From positions 2,329,602-2,351,188 of the forward strand of contig BFEA01000182.1 of NCBI GenBank assembly GCA_003427395.1: a stretch of DNA of 21,587 bases, in the 5' to 3' direction. Origin of the DNA: Chara braunii. Its lineage: Eukaryota > Streptophyta > Charophyceae > Charales > Characeae. The notes under the pieces are model-generated. The model was not told the DNA's origin. It was given only the letters and a program-made list of their open reading frames with translations, and made no database searches. Below, piece after piece: positions 9,025 to 18,512 of the stretch (position 1 is its first letter; every line of letters starts with the position of its first letter). A program made the translations under genes and the position numbers.

Positions 9025-10939
9025 GGAGCAGTGCCAGAACTGTTGGCCACATTGCTACCAACGGGAGTGGAGGATCCCAACGCCTGCCCCATCGTAGTCG
9101 GGATCTTCTTGGTCACCTTCTTGTTGCATCACTTGAATTGCTTATGGTCATATTGACCACAACGAATACAGGCCTGCCTGGTGTACCTGTCTCTCCACAC
9201 GTCCTCTGTGAGACCCCTTTTCTCCCATGTAGGAGCGTTGGGGTCAACTTGACTCCTTGACCGGGAACCTCCTTGGCGTCTACCGGTCGCCTTACCTTTT
9301 TGAGCTGCGGCAGCGACTACTCCACCCCCTGAAGCCTCTACACTGCCAGCCTCTGAACCTACTCCCGACTGGAACTCGTCGTCCAACTCGATGGTAGAAC
9401 CATCGTTGTCGACGAACATAATACGACCCTTCGCCTTCTAGTTGGGAGGCAATGACTTCTTCCTACCATCCGTCGTGGGTGTTTGACCATGCCCTATCTT
9501 TGCTTCTAGGTCTACGGCCTTATTGCTAAACGACGGGAAGTTATGCATGTTGATGTTGGCCTCACCTACCAACTGATTTCGCGAGAGGCATTGGAAAGCA
9601 TCTCAGGTAGGAGGTGAGTAATACCTGGGGGTCATAGCGCACCCCAGGGACACAGATCAGACACTCTACTGCCTTAAATTGTCGTGTATGCAATGTCAGG
9701 ATCGCGTCAGTGGCCTTTTGGGCCTCCTGAGGATCATGCCACCTATCTTCCACCATCTTGAGAAAGTCCTCCAGTTTCTGGTGGGCTGCCCAAGCGCGGA
9801 AGTCATGACCTTATCCTTGCAACTGCACTAAACCACTCAACCATCTTGCTGCACTATCCTCTAGGTAGGATGCAGCCACAAGCACTTCCTCGTGTGGCAA
9901 GGTAAGTTTACACTTAACATAGACTGGCACTGCCCTCAACCACGTGTCGAGGTCTTCGCCCCTCTTATCCCCTGTAAAGGGTTTCGGAGCGGCGATGGCC
10001 GTCTTTGGAACCCACTGACTTCGTCCCGATACCTGCACCAATCCGGGTTGTGGACCCTGTGGTGCAAGCTGCTGCACTGGCTTCTGTTGGGGCTGTGTGC
10101 CCTGCGGCTGTGCAGGCTGCGAGACAGCAGGCGGCCCGCTCACGACAACCTGCGACGGAGGTTGGGAAAACACTGTCTGTACAGGAATCTGTATACGAGG
10201 ACCTGCTGACAATCCACCTGTTAAAGGCATACCTAGGGAAACGGGCTGGACCGATGCTGGAACTGTATATGGGGATATCCCAGTCACCGATGGGACAAAA
10301 GGAGGAGGTTGTACAACGGGTCAGGCACCAAGCCCGGACGGTGATGGTGCCACCTGCACTCGTTCGACTAACACAGCCAGACTCTGGTGGATGTCCTGTA
10401 AGATCGCCATTTGGTGATCTTGCATCTCTACTACACCTAGCAAGATGGACCTTATGGTCCTCACATCATCTTCCAGCTCTGCTAGGTCCATCTCCTCTAA
10501 CTCACTGATGCCCGCTTGCCTCCGCTGCATCCTGGCTCTTCTTCTAATCATTCTCTCTTTCTCCGCCTTAATCTCACCCAAAGCCTGTTGTAGTTGTGAC
10601 TCGCGATCAGCAGCTCGCTGTATGGCAACCTCCTCGGGAGTCATCACTAATGGCTGGCTTGCCATAACGCCAGTGGACTGACTCTGGGTTTGTGCAACCG
10701 TTGACCCTACAGACCCTGAACTGCTGCGCAGCAGTTGCCATGGCTGCTGAAACAGCGGCTTCGCTTGCAAATGCTCTGCTGGCCTCTGCTGCCCTAGCTC
10801 TCCGCTGTTGCTGCTGTCTCTCCCTAAGTTGGCGGAACAAAAATCTATCACCCTCTGGTCCTAATGCCAAGTGGGCTATAGGGCGTCTTGGCGATCGCAA
10901 AAGCCTATCGTCCGGTTGTGGGACCTCCCTGTCGCTCAT
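9003..10939 (-). pseudogene. Element A gag, broken
   Basis: Gag forms the virus-like particle that packages element RNA in the cytoplasm. It starts at ATG 10939 (MSDREVPQPDD) with a Gln/Arg/Ala-rich N-terminus. The frame changes near 10740, then a charged, likely coiled-coil stretch (LEEMDLAELEDDVRTI) follows. A TGA at 10321 interrupts it. A Pro/Gln-rich linker leads into the capsid-like domain (PKPFTGDKRGEDLDTWL, SAARWLSGL), broken by a TAA near 9811. It resumes with DRWHDPQEAQKA, shifts frame near 9605, meets a TAG near 9438, and reaches the zinc knuckle CIRCGQYDHKQFK, where TGA (9129-9131) replaces the fourth metal-binding Cys of C-x2-C-x4-H-x4-C. The frame then runs to a double stop (9003, 8997) within the frameshift signal. 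Confidence 0.88.
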
Positions 10940-12170
10940 AGACTACAGCACTGTACGGTGTCTGCACTAGGAAGCACTTGATGCCTACCACAACATGCTA
11001 TACAGACCGATTAAATACTCGGTGGCTACGTCAGAGACTAAACATTTGGGTCCAACAGGTAAGTTCAGATTCCTAAAATGATACTACTTTGACTTTCACT
11101 AGTTCGCAAACAGAAAGCACAATGAACAGAATACAGTTATAACTATGCTGTCTGTCAGATGTTAATGGTTGTACATCTAACTATTCAAAATAAAAATAGA
11201 ATCGTTTGTTGGGTCTGTTCGCAGAATGGAATCTTGCCTAAACTTATCACCTGGAATCTACCCCTCCCTCAGTTCTTCTTGAATGCCTCTTGTCGTCAAC
11301 GTCCCTGAGCGATCCAGATAGCGTGCGTGTCTGAAGGTGTGCACACGGCCCGCCCCTGTGCCCCGAGTCCCGCTGAGCTGGCCAGCCCTGCACCGTATTT
11401 ATCCTCGCGTGCAGCGAGCCTTACACCGACCACTTGGCTGATCAGGAGGCGTTTTTATGGACGGCCCCCGAAGTCCTCAGGAATTCTTTAACGTCACAGA
11501 CAGGACGACGATCACAGCCAATGGAAGGTACCCCGCCGGTGCTTATTCATAGACGCCCGGTCTCGTCTGTCCCATAGGGCTGGCCTGCCCCTTAGAACCC
11601 CTCTACAGCGCAGCGAGCAGACAAGGACAAAGCAGCAAAGCATGCGTGCTCTACTCCCGGTGGGTTGGCATGGTGGCCGTGACCTTGTGCTTCGTCCAGG
11701 GCCCTTCAGATAGCACCGCCCTCTCCTTCCAGATGCTCCAAGTGAAGGTTGAGCGCACACGACCCCTCACATGAGAGGACTCACAAGACAGAACACACAT
11801 CCTCACGGTAAGAAGCATCGAAGGGTAGATAAGGTTAGGTGCAACGTACCTCAAAATAGCTGCCCCCAACCACATATATTCTCACCAGATGATCCGATGT
11901 TGATTGTGATAACCAACCGCAGCTTCGACACAACCAGCATTGCACAACCGTTCCACCTCAGCACCAATCACACATCGGATAGTTCTCATCACATTGCGAA
12001 CACACAATATCACACCACATAGCCTTCCTGGCGATACCCCTCACCTCCTGGGTCGCCAGACTCATCTCCACCCTCCTCACTACACACCTCTCACAGCCGC
12101 TCACTTAGCAGACCGCGTGCATGTACCGCAAGGGCAGACGAAAAGCGCCAGATGAGCGCACCGAACCATA
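10940..12170 (-). other. Element A 5' leader, no gene recognised
   Basis: About 1.2 kb between the PBS and the gag start. The short ORFs on either strand show no recognisable domain. The part nearest gag (11030-11230) is AT-rich and 11300-11780 is GC-rich. No ACGT-motif array like that in element B is present. Confidence 0.6.
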
Positions 12171-12182
12171 GCTCCGATACCA
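12171..12182 (-). promoter_or_regulatory. Primer-binding site of element A (tRNA-iMet type)
   Basis: The minus strand reads TGGTATCGGAGC, one base different from the plant initiator-Met complement TGGTATCAGAGC that is intact in element B. It lies 3 nt (ATT) after the end of the 5' LTR. It would prime minus-strand cDNA synthesis. Confidence 0.88.
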
Positions 12183-12185
12183 AAT

Positions 12186-13100
12186 TGCAAGGAAGATGAG
12201 CGATAGCGAACTTCAGAAATCAAACAGCATCATACACATGAGACCAGATAGTCGTGACCTCGAACCAAAAGCAGAATTGCATCACGAGTTTCACCAAATA
12301 AGAACACAGCAGAAGCTCATAATTGACAATGCTGGAATAGTCTCATCATCATCAATGAAGAACCAATGTCAATATCCTATCTGGCGCTCGGCGCCCAGAC
12401 TATGAATGGCAGATCCTATCTAGCCTAGATTACAATGTCGCTGATGACTTCAACAGATCCCCGAAGTACCAGCAGATCGCGGACAATGCGGCACGCTTCA
12501 AGCACCAGGTATGTTTCTCGTATCACTCACAACCTCGTTCCCCAACTCAGAGATGCTACATGCACCCAAGGACCACCATGCGCCCCATCCAGCATACAGC
12601 AGCGGAGCTCGGCTATGGATGCTTGCTCCTTCCAGCTCGCCCGTGAGCGGGTGAGCCTGGCAAGCGATAGCGCAGCAGCGCTTGCGCACAAAGCAGCCAG
12701 TGCCCGAATGTCCCCAACGTGGGCTGGCCCTTTCCTATATGGAAGTGGCCAGCCTGCATGTGTGCACCCTGGCTGCGCTGGGCCCTTGCCCAGAAGCTTC
12801 CGGTAGGCCCTGGGAGGCTGAGCCTCAGACCAAACGAATCGGGCCCAGGGCCCACAGTTTTAGTTGGGCCTATGCCATGTATCTCGCCCGGGGCCTGACT
12901 CATATACATTTGATAAAAGGAGACCAGGGCCTGGGCGCTTTCAACCAATTGACGCTGCACAACTGCCTGAATTTTGCCCCAGTCGCGAAGTAGTCAAAAA
13001 TAGGCCTCCTGTCATCTGTCGGGCCTGCCTTACACTTAGTGCGGCCGACGTTGTTGCAAATAGGGGCCCAGTAGGGGTTATTGAGGCCTTGTGCCTCGCA
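12186..13100 (-). repeat. Element A 5' LTR
   Basis: Matches 4394-5312 over almost its whole length and ends (plus strand) in gcctcgCA, followed by the putative target repeat CAGG. The PBS-side end is set at TGCAAGG because element B has the same AAT-TGCAA junction beside its PBS; the first 21 bp are absent from the other LTR. The TATA box of the 3' LTR (TATATAG) reads TAGATAG here (12416-12422), so the copy that would drive transcription has a weakened box. The palindrome ggcgctcggcgcc is kept at 12383-12395. Confidence 0.9.
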
Positions 13101-13257
13101 CAGGGCAAACCAGAAAAAAATACAAATCCCAAAAAAATGCAGAGACCGGAAAAAGCAAAAGCTGATGATCGATTGTTTCGTCGGAGTTGCACCGACTCAT
13201 CAGAAGGCTGAACCCTGACAGTCTGCCCAGGATGCATGTGACGAGTGTGATGCTGAG

Positions 13258-13325
13258 GGAGACAGGGAGAGCCGAGGGGGAGGAGAGAGAGAGGGAGAGA
13301 GTGAGAGCACACACACACTCCCACT
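13258..13325. repeat. GA-rich/CA-rich simple tract
   Basis: Interrupted GAGAGA followed by a CACACA run on the plus strand. Confidence 0.8.
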
Positions 13326-13444
13326 CACTCGACATGATCGAGGGTCGGACGCAGACACAGTGGCAAAGACACAAAGTCGAAGTTTTGGATTCCGAATGCC
13401 GAAACAGGAGCAAGTCCCTTTGAGTACGAGCACAGTGGCTGAAA

Positions 13445-13498
13445 ACTGGTACGAGACTGGGTCCCCGTACCGTACGGGGAGCCAGTATAAGTACCGGT
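13445..13498. repeat. Large imperfect palindrome
   Basis: Nested arms are actggtac (13445-13452) with gtaccggt (13491-13498, one mismatch), actgg (13456-13460) with ccagt (13482-13486), and ccccgtac (13463-13470) with gtacgggg (13472-13479, perfect, 1-nt centre). It could extrude as a cruciform or fold as a hairpin. Confidence 0.75.
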
Positions 13499-14286
13499 GA
13501 AACGTACGTTACCAGGGGCATTTCTGCAAAGGCCCCGAGGGCAGAACTGAAAAATGCGGTATTTGAAAGTGGCGCCCGAATTGCAGCATGGTGCCAGTTG
13601 TCCAAAATCCTACAGTACCAAAGGAGGGGTTTGGAAAAAGGGTGCCAGGCCGAAAACGGGATGCAGCCAATACAGCAAAAAGATAGGCCAGGGATCGACC
13701 CCGGGCAGTGTCCGTAAAAATGTATGTGACTGATAGATAAGGACTCGACACGTGGGCCAGAGTTAGCAACACCCCCGAGAAAAGTGGTTGACTTCACTCA
13801 CACCAACCCCGCAATCCTAGCGGACTGTCGGTCCAAACCCCTGACAAGAATGGCAGTAGGTCTGAGAAACTAGTATGGCTGGCTCAGCCATATCCTATCC
13901 TCTCCTCGCAAATGGTTTAGTTTTACATCAGCAATCATTTGACAATGTTCCACCACATACTATATGCCTTTAAGAAACACACCTGACAGACAGTGAGGAA
14001 CATAGATTTGGAATGAAATCATTCGCAGACTACAAACCGTTTGAAGGGCCATATGGGCCCCCTCTGACAACACAGCATCAATGGGTGTCTTGACACTCGT
14101 ACATGATCAAGGAGTGGCGGGGCATTGTATGGATATAAACCATGGCCAGTAGGCTATGGATAAGGATAGATGGGGGTACAATCACGAAGAAGGTACGCTC
14201 TTAAATGTTTATCTAGTATCTAACCTCATTTGTTTGAACAATGGAGACTAGGAATGCTAAAATTTGAATGTACTACCTAGCGCCAG

Positions 14287-15210
14287 TGCAATGAACCCAG
14301 ATCGTGAAGACACTTGTCAACAATGCAGGCCCCAGATAAATATAAAACTGCTGATGATTACCAATAATCAGAATCGTGTCCAAATAGAATGAGATGGAAT
14401 AATCATACACAGACGAAGGAGAGAGGAGGGAGATTAGACAAAGGAGAGGAATAAAGTACGAGTCCCACTCCTGCTTCGGGTTCCCTCCTCGATCACCACC
14501 TCAAGTAATCAATAGGCTGAACGCATATCCGAAGTTCTACAAGAATGTGCCACGTGGCACGTGTAATCAGTCTCTTATCAGCGCTGGAGCAATGTTGACA
14601 TGAAGACAACCAGGTAAGTATCCACGATCTCTCCACCGTCCTGATCTCCTCCTGAGTGACGATAAATTAGAACAGCAGTGCCGGTCACATAGTCCCAGCC
14701 ATAGAACACGTGGCAGCAGCCATGTCAGCAGCAACGCGTGGCAGCTGCCACGTCAGCATGCCTTGAAGACAATAGCCAGCCAGCCACCAGGTCGAGCTAG
14801 CAGCGCGTCGCCGCAATCTCCCAAATGCCAGCACAAAGCCAGCGTCCACCAGCGTCGCAGCGTCGAGCCAGCGTCGCGTCGTCAACGCTCGAAGTCAACA
14901 TTGACGCAAGACAGAATGAATGTCAAAGCCAGGAAGTCAGCGCTTATGTAGCATTGACGCGGGGTCTGGACCCCGGATGCTGCATCCCTCAACCGTCCAG
15001 ATCTCAATGCAAACAAGGGCCCAGATTGGTCTGAAACGGAATTCCCTCCGGCCTGGATGCTGTCTGGGTACTTGCGCACAACAAGTGAGTGTATCCAACC
15101 AAGGGCCTGGGCGCAGTACCTATGACTCTACAGTTGACTTTGACCCTTGAATTTCCAGTGTGCAGCGTTTGGTCACACAGCCAACACAGCAGACTCAGGC
15201 CTAGGCGTGT
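14287..15210 (-). repeat. Element B 3' LTR, inner end lost
   Basis: High identity to 19188-20097 from TGCAATGAACCC to ggcctaggcgtgt. It carries the perfect 14-bp palindrome GTGCCACGTGGCAC (14547-14560), the palindrome tggcagctgcca (14739-14750) and a TGCCACGTCAGCA motif (14746-14758). After 15210 similarity to the other LTR stops and RT sequence begins within 15 bp. Confidence 0.92.
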
Positions 15211-15224
15211 CTTGGTCACACAGC

Positions 15225-16308
15225 TCAGTGCATTCAACCCTCTGTAGTCTATACAGAGACGTAACTCACCTTCCTTCTTAGGTACAAACAAGACAGGAGC
15301 ACCGTAAGAAGAGGAGCTAGGGCGAATCCATCCTTTTTCTATTAAGTCTTGCAGGTGTTTCCTTAATTCCTCAAGTTCCCTAGCAGACATTCGGTAGATA
15401 GGGCCCTTGGGAATCTTACTATCAAGAATAATTTCAATGGTGTGCTTAATTGCACGTTCAGTTATTCCTGTTGGTTCAGTGAATAATTCTTTATACTCAT
15501 CTAAGAGTTTTTCAATCGAAGGAGGATAGGAAGTAGAAGACTCACCTGCTTTCTTTACTAAGTCCATCATCACTTCCTGTTTCAACCTTTTCTTTGAAAC
15601 CATCGATCGAAATGCTGGATAACTCATACAACAGAAAGACAGACTAGAGTCAGAGCCAGACTTATGGTACAATTTGATAGGTTTCAATTTAGAGTGTGCA
15701 TCTCGCAATTGCACTATCTTTTTTTTTAACTTGATATCTGGGTTGGCTTCCTCGTGCCAATCCATTCCCAGAATCAAGTCAAATGGTAAATTCTTTTCGA
15801 CAAAAAAAGATAACTCGTGTAGAATATTTTTCCTTTCCTTGGAACGAAATCTGCACTTGACACGATCAACATATTGCGAGACAGTGATCGTGCTTTTGTC
15901 TGCTAGGATAGACGTGATAGGTCGAGACAAATTCTTTACCTTCATTCCGAGATGCAACTTGCAAATTGCTTTCTTGGATATGGGATCGCATGGATCTTGA
16001 GTCCAATAGTACACCTACGCGTGTACGTGCAATCTCTACGTCCGCGAGTAGTAGGTCACCCTTAGAATTAGATTTCTTAGCCCACGAGCTTCGTAATGCT
16101 AGCAACTCGTTACCAAGCTCGTAAAGAGAGTCGTCCAGAGAGACAGTACATAAGACAGGTTCAAGGTGTTCCGGACGATGGGCCGAAGAAGAGCCATCCT
16201 TTGTCATGCGAGTCAAAGGGTTAGAAGGGTTAGTTGACGCCTTACCTTCATCTTGGTCCAAACCCTTAGACTCAGTAGGAGCAGATGCTACTCCTACTGG
16301 CGGCTCGC
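15225..16308 (-). pseudogene. Element B protease and truncated reverse transcriptase
   Basis: The pol frame begins in the -1 frame after the frameshift signal (SEPPVGVASAP, GLDQDEG). The protease active site reads GVLLDSRSMRSH, where Gly of Asp-Ser-Gly is Arg (one-base change); a frameshift follows at about 15975, after which ISKKAICKLHLG and the intact ILGMDWHEE motif are read. The RT N-terminus includes [27 protein letters not shown] and [11 protein letters not shown]. Here RT stops abruptly and the frame runs on into LTR sequence to 15004. The catalytic motifs A and YxDD, RNase H and integrase are absent, so the element cannot copy itself and would need enzymes supplied in trans. Confidence 0.9.
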
Positions 16309-16315
16309 TTTTGGG
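16273..16315 (-). promoter_or_regulatory. Putative programmed -1 frameshift signal, element B gag/pol
   Basis: The minus-strand gag frame reads AAC CCA AAA GCG, containing the canonical slippery heptamer C_CCA_AAA (16309-16315). After a 9-nt spacer comes a 27-nt hairpin (16273-16299): CAGTAGGAGTAG, loop CAT, CTGCTCCTACTG, 12 pairs with a single G-U. The stem contains the gag stop TAG (16294-16296) and a second in-frame TAG (16288-16290). The -1 product continues as Ser-Glu-Pro-Pro-Val-Gly into the protease. A one-base deletion in the A run would give the same frame relation; the matching cassette in element A argues against that. Confidence 0.75.
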
Positions 16316-17400
16316 TTACGGATAAGTGGGCACCATGCAATCACATGCCCTGGGGTACCACACTTCAGACATTGTGCATTATCCATTCTTTCCTGCCATG
16401 TTTCTTGTGACATTCCCATTTTTTCCCATGGCTTCCTGGCCGCAATCTCGGGATGCTCTGGGAACGAGTGTGGCTTCTTCTTCTTTACTGGTGGTTGTGG
16501 TCCTCCCTTGTTGACCACGACAGCAGTGACTTCACCCTTCCCGGAATCACTGCTACACGCCACACCCTCGGCCTCCAATGGCCACTTCTCCATAGTATCG
16601 TCATCAAAGACGACAAGGGTGTGGTCCTGGCGCTTTTTGCGCCAAAGTATCCGCTTTCCTGCACCTGCACCACCACCAAACTTGACAACAAATGCATAGG
16701 AATTCTTTACCTGAGAAGTCATTTGCTCTCGTTGGAGAGCAAGGTCTCGAAACTGTCTATAATTATATTTGTCGGACTTCGACTCTGCCACGAGTTGTCC
16801 ACGGATGGGCTCGGACAGAGCACGGGAATAGATGTACAAGACTTGGTTGTCTTGCAGGTTCAATCCCGGAACCTGCAGCAACCGATCAACTTCCCTGGAC
16901 AGCGATTCCACTGAGGTCCAATGTTTCTGACCAATTGTGGTGAGCTGGTTAAAGGCCTTATCGGTCGTTGTTTTGTCCAAGAAGCGTTCCTTAATCTTGC
17001 TGAGGAACTGCTTTAAGTTCAAAGTTCCAGCCCACTCCCCAATGTCATCAAACCCCGCCGCATTGGCTTCGGCCAAAACCCATTCCTTTGCTTCCCCGCG
17101 AAGACAAGAAGTAGAGAAAGCAACCTGAGATTCGGGTTCAACAAGGGCCGTACAACAATACGTCTGTATTTCACCAATCCACAACAATAAATTTTCCTCT
17201 TTCTTGTTGCAGAACGTGGAAGGCAATTTCATTTTTACTTTCTCCTTCCCTTTTGGTTTCTCAGGTTGTGCGGTGGTGGCTTTTCTTCCTCCGGGAGACT
17301 TCGGCGGACTCGAAGGCTCCTTTTTTTTCTCTTCTGTTTTCTTTGTCTCTACCTTGAGAGACTTCTTTTCTTGTTTCTCTTCTTTGACTTTTTCTGTCAC
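16294..17400 (-). pseudogene. Element B gag, capsid and zinc-knuckle part
   Basis: An uninterrupted frame of about 368 codons. A Lys/Glu-rich segment is followed by a Pro/Ser linker and a Ty3-type capsid domain (NLLLWIGEIQTYC, FSTSCLRGEAKEWVLAEANA, FLSKIKERFLDKTT, FNQLTTIGQ, YIYSRALSEPIRGQL). A basic linker leads to an intact zinc knuckle, CLKCGTPGHVIAWC (C-x2-C-x4-H-x4-C). It ends at TAG 16294-16296 inside the frameshift hairpin. The frame's left limit is not a natural ATG: upstream coding similarity lies in a different frame (17472-18067) with a TAG and a frame change between, so gag as a whole is damaged although this part could fold. Confidence 0.88.
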
Positions 17401-17471
17401 CTAGTTCTTTCCTTTGACCAGGTTCGTGATTGTCTGTAATCCAGGGCCACATCATCAATCCGTGCAACAGT

Positions 17472-18067
17472 CTAGTCAATCTTTATCTCCAGGTGAGCGA
17501 GGTAAGTTTGAGCCAAAGAGATTGTTTGTCCTTCTCCTTCGGTCTGAATGACAGTTTGTCTGATTTCTTGAACTTTTTGTGCTTGTTGTTCGTTCTCCTC
17601 GTTTCTTCCTTCTTTTTTTTTTTCCCTCTCAAGTGCTTGTTCCAATTGTCTGATATTTTCGTCCATGGCTTCTTCATACACAAATGTTTTCTTCTTCTCC
17701 CTTCTACCTTTGATCTTTGCGAGCTGCTCAAGGACAAACTTGTCAAGTGTCTGATAACACTTGATAAGTGTTTCCTGAACTTGATGACGTCAGTACCGGT
17801 CTCTACTGATTCGAGAGCAGCTCTCAATGCTCTCAAATCAAACAGTGTCCGTACATGGGACTCAACTTCCGGACCGACACCACGAAGTTCAGACTCAAAT
17901 TGGTCAAAGCGGCTAGAAAGTACTTTCATACGTTCATCCACTTGTTGCCTTGTTCGTGGTTCGGGTGTCTCCTCATCAATACTGAAGATGAGTGAGACGG
18001 GGTAGAAGAGAAACAGAATAAAACGAGTAAGCACCGACAATTTCAGGGAATTCCAGAGAAAAGACAT
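17472..18067 (-). pseudogene. Element B N-terminal hydrophobic/coiled-coil module (gag 5' part or separate ORF)
   Basis: It starts at ATG 18067 (MSFLWNSLKLSVL), since the longer frame upstream begins at GTG. Residues about 2-30 are strongly hydrophobic (TRFILFLFYPVSLIFSI), resembling a signal-anchor or membrane segment. A charged helical region follows (TRQQVDERMKVLSSRFDQFE, RALRAALESVE). A 1-nt loss near 17776 moves the continuation (KCYQTLDKFVLEQLAKIKG, then ENIRQLEQALEREKKKEG) to the next frame, which ends at TAG 17472; the frame beyond the stop still looks coding to about 17403. The helical part is likely coiled coil. I do not recognise the module. It may be an N-terminal extension of Gag or a separate membrane-targeted protein. 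Confidence 0.6.
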
Positions 18068-18512
18068 CGTGACGTGCGTCTGCCGCACAATAAATAATTA
18101 ATTAACAATAATAAATTCCACGGCCGCACTGATCTATAACAACAAGATTTCAGAGAACCAAAGAAAAAGAACAAATACAATTATTTATATTTTCTAACTA
18201 TTGTTGTTCTTTGTCTGTCTGTGTGATGACGTCCTAAACAAGAGTGTACAGGTACCACCTCAGGCCCGTGTGATCAGATACACACACAAGTAAGTACGCA
18301 CAACACCACAACACAGCAAACGACAAGATAAGTATGCCAACAACAACAAACAATTTGTCAACAACCTTCTTCCTTTTGTTGAGTCAATCTGGGTGTCAAT
18401 TGCGATGATGCACCCTCCTTAACAGCTGGCACTACGGCTGTCTCGTCAGTCGTTCAATCAGTCGTACCACTGTCGTCTTCGGAGTGTTTCTCTTACTTGG
18501 CAGCCGCTTGCT

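Larger units (their letters stand above)
4394..13100 (-). mobile_element. Element A: near-full-length, decayed Ty3/gypsy (chromovirus-like) LTR retrotransposon
   Basis: The element reads on the minus strand: 5' LTR (12186-13100), PBS (12171-12182), leader, gag, protease, RT-RNase H, integrase, PPT (5313-5322), 3' LTR (4394-5312). Protease-RT-RNase H-integrase order and the integrase C-terminus place it in Ty3/gypsy. A 4-bp direct repeat CAGG flanks it (4390-4393 and 13101-13104); if the terminal A is shared it could be read as ACAGG. It is dead: there are multiple frameshifts and stops, a changed integrase catalytic Glu and a changed protease active site. The two LTRs remain easily alignable, with scattered substitutions and an indel of about 25 bp near 5040-5066. 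Confidence 0.92.
13101..14286. other. Gene-free interval between elements A and B
   Basis: It begins with an A-rich flank similar to 4271-4330, then holds a GA-rich and a CA-rich simple tract (13258-13325) and a large imperfect palindrome (13445-13498). A 239-codon minus-strand open frame across 13078-13797 overlaps the LTR end, is low-complexity and has no recognisable domain, so I do not call it. Nothing recognisable lies in 13800-14286. Confidence 0.6.

Noticed and set aside
10005-10508. 167-codon plus-strand ORF inside element A
   Set aside because: Antisense shadow of the Pro/Gln-rich part of gag.
13078-13797. 239-codon minus-strand ORF between the elements
   Set aside because: It crosses the LTR edge of element A, simple repeats and the palindrome, and resembles no protein family I know.
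16294-16315. Simple one-base deletion explaining the gag/pol frame difference in element B
   Set aside because: Not excluded, but less likely: element A has the same -1 relation with an in-phase heptamer, double stop and hairpin.
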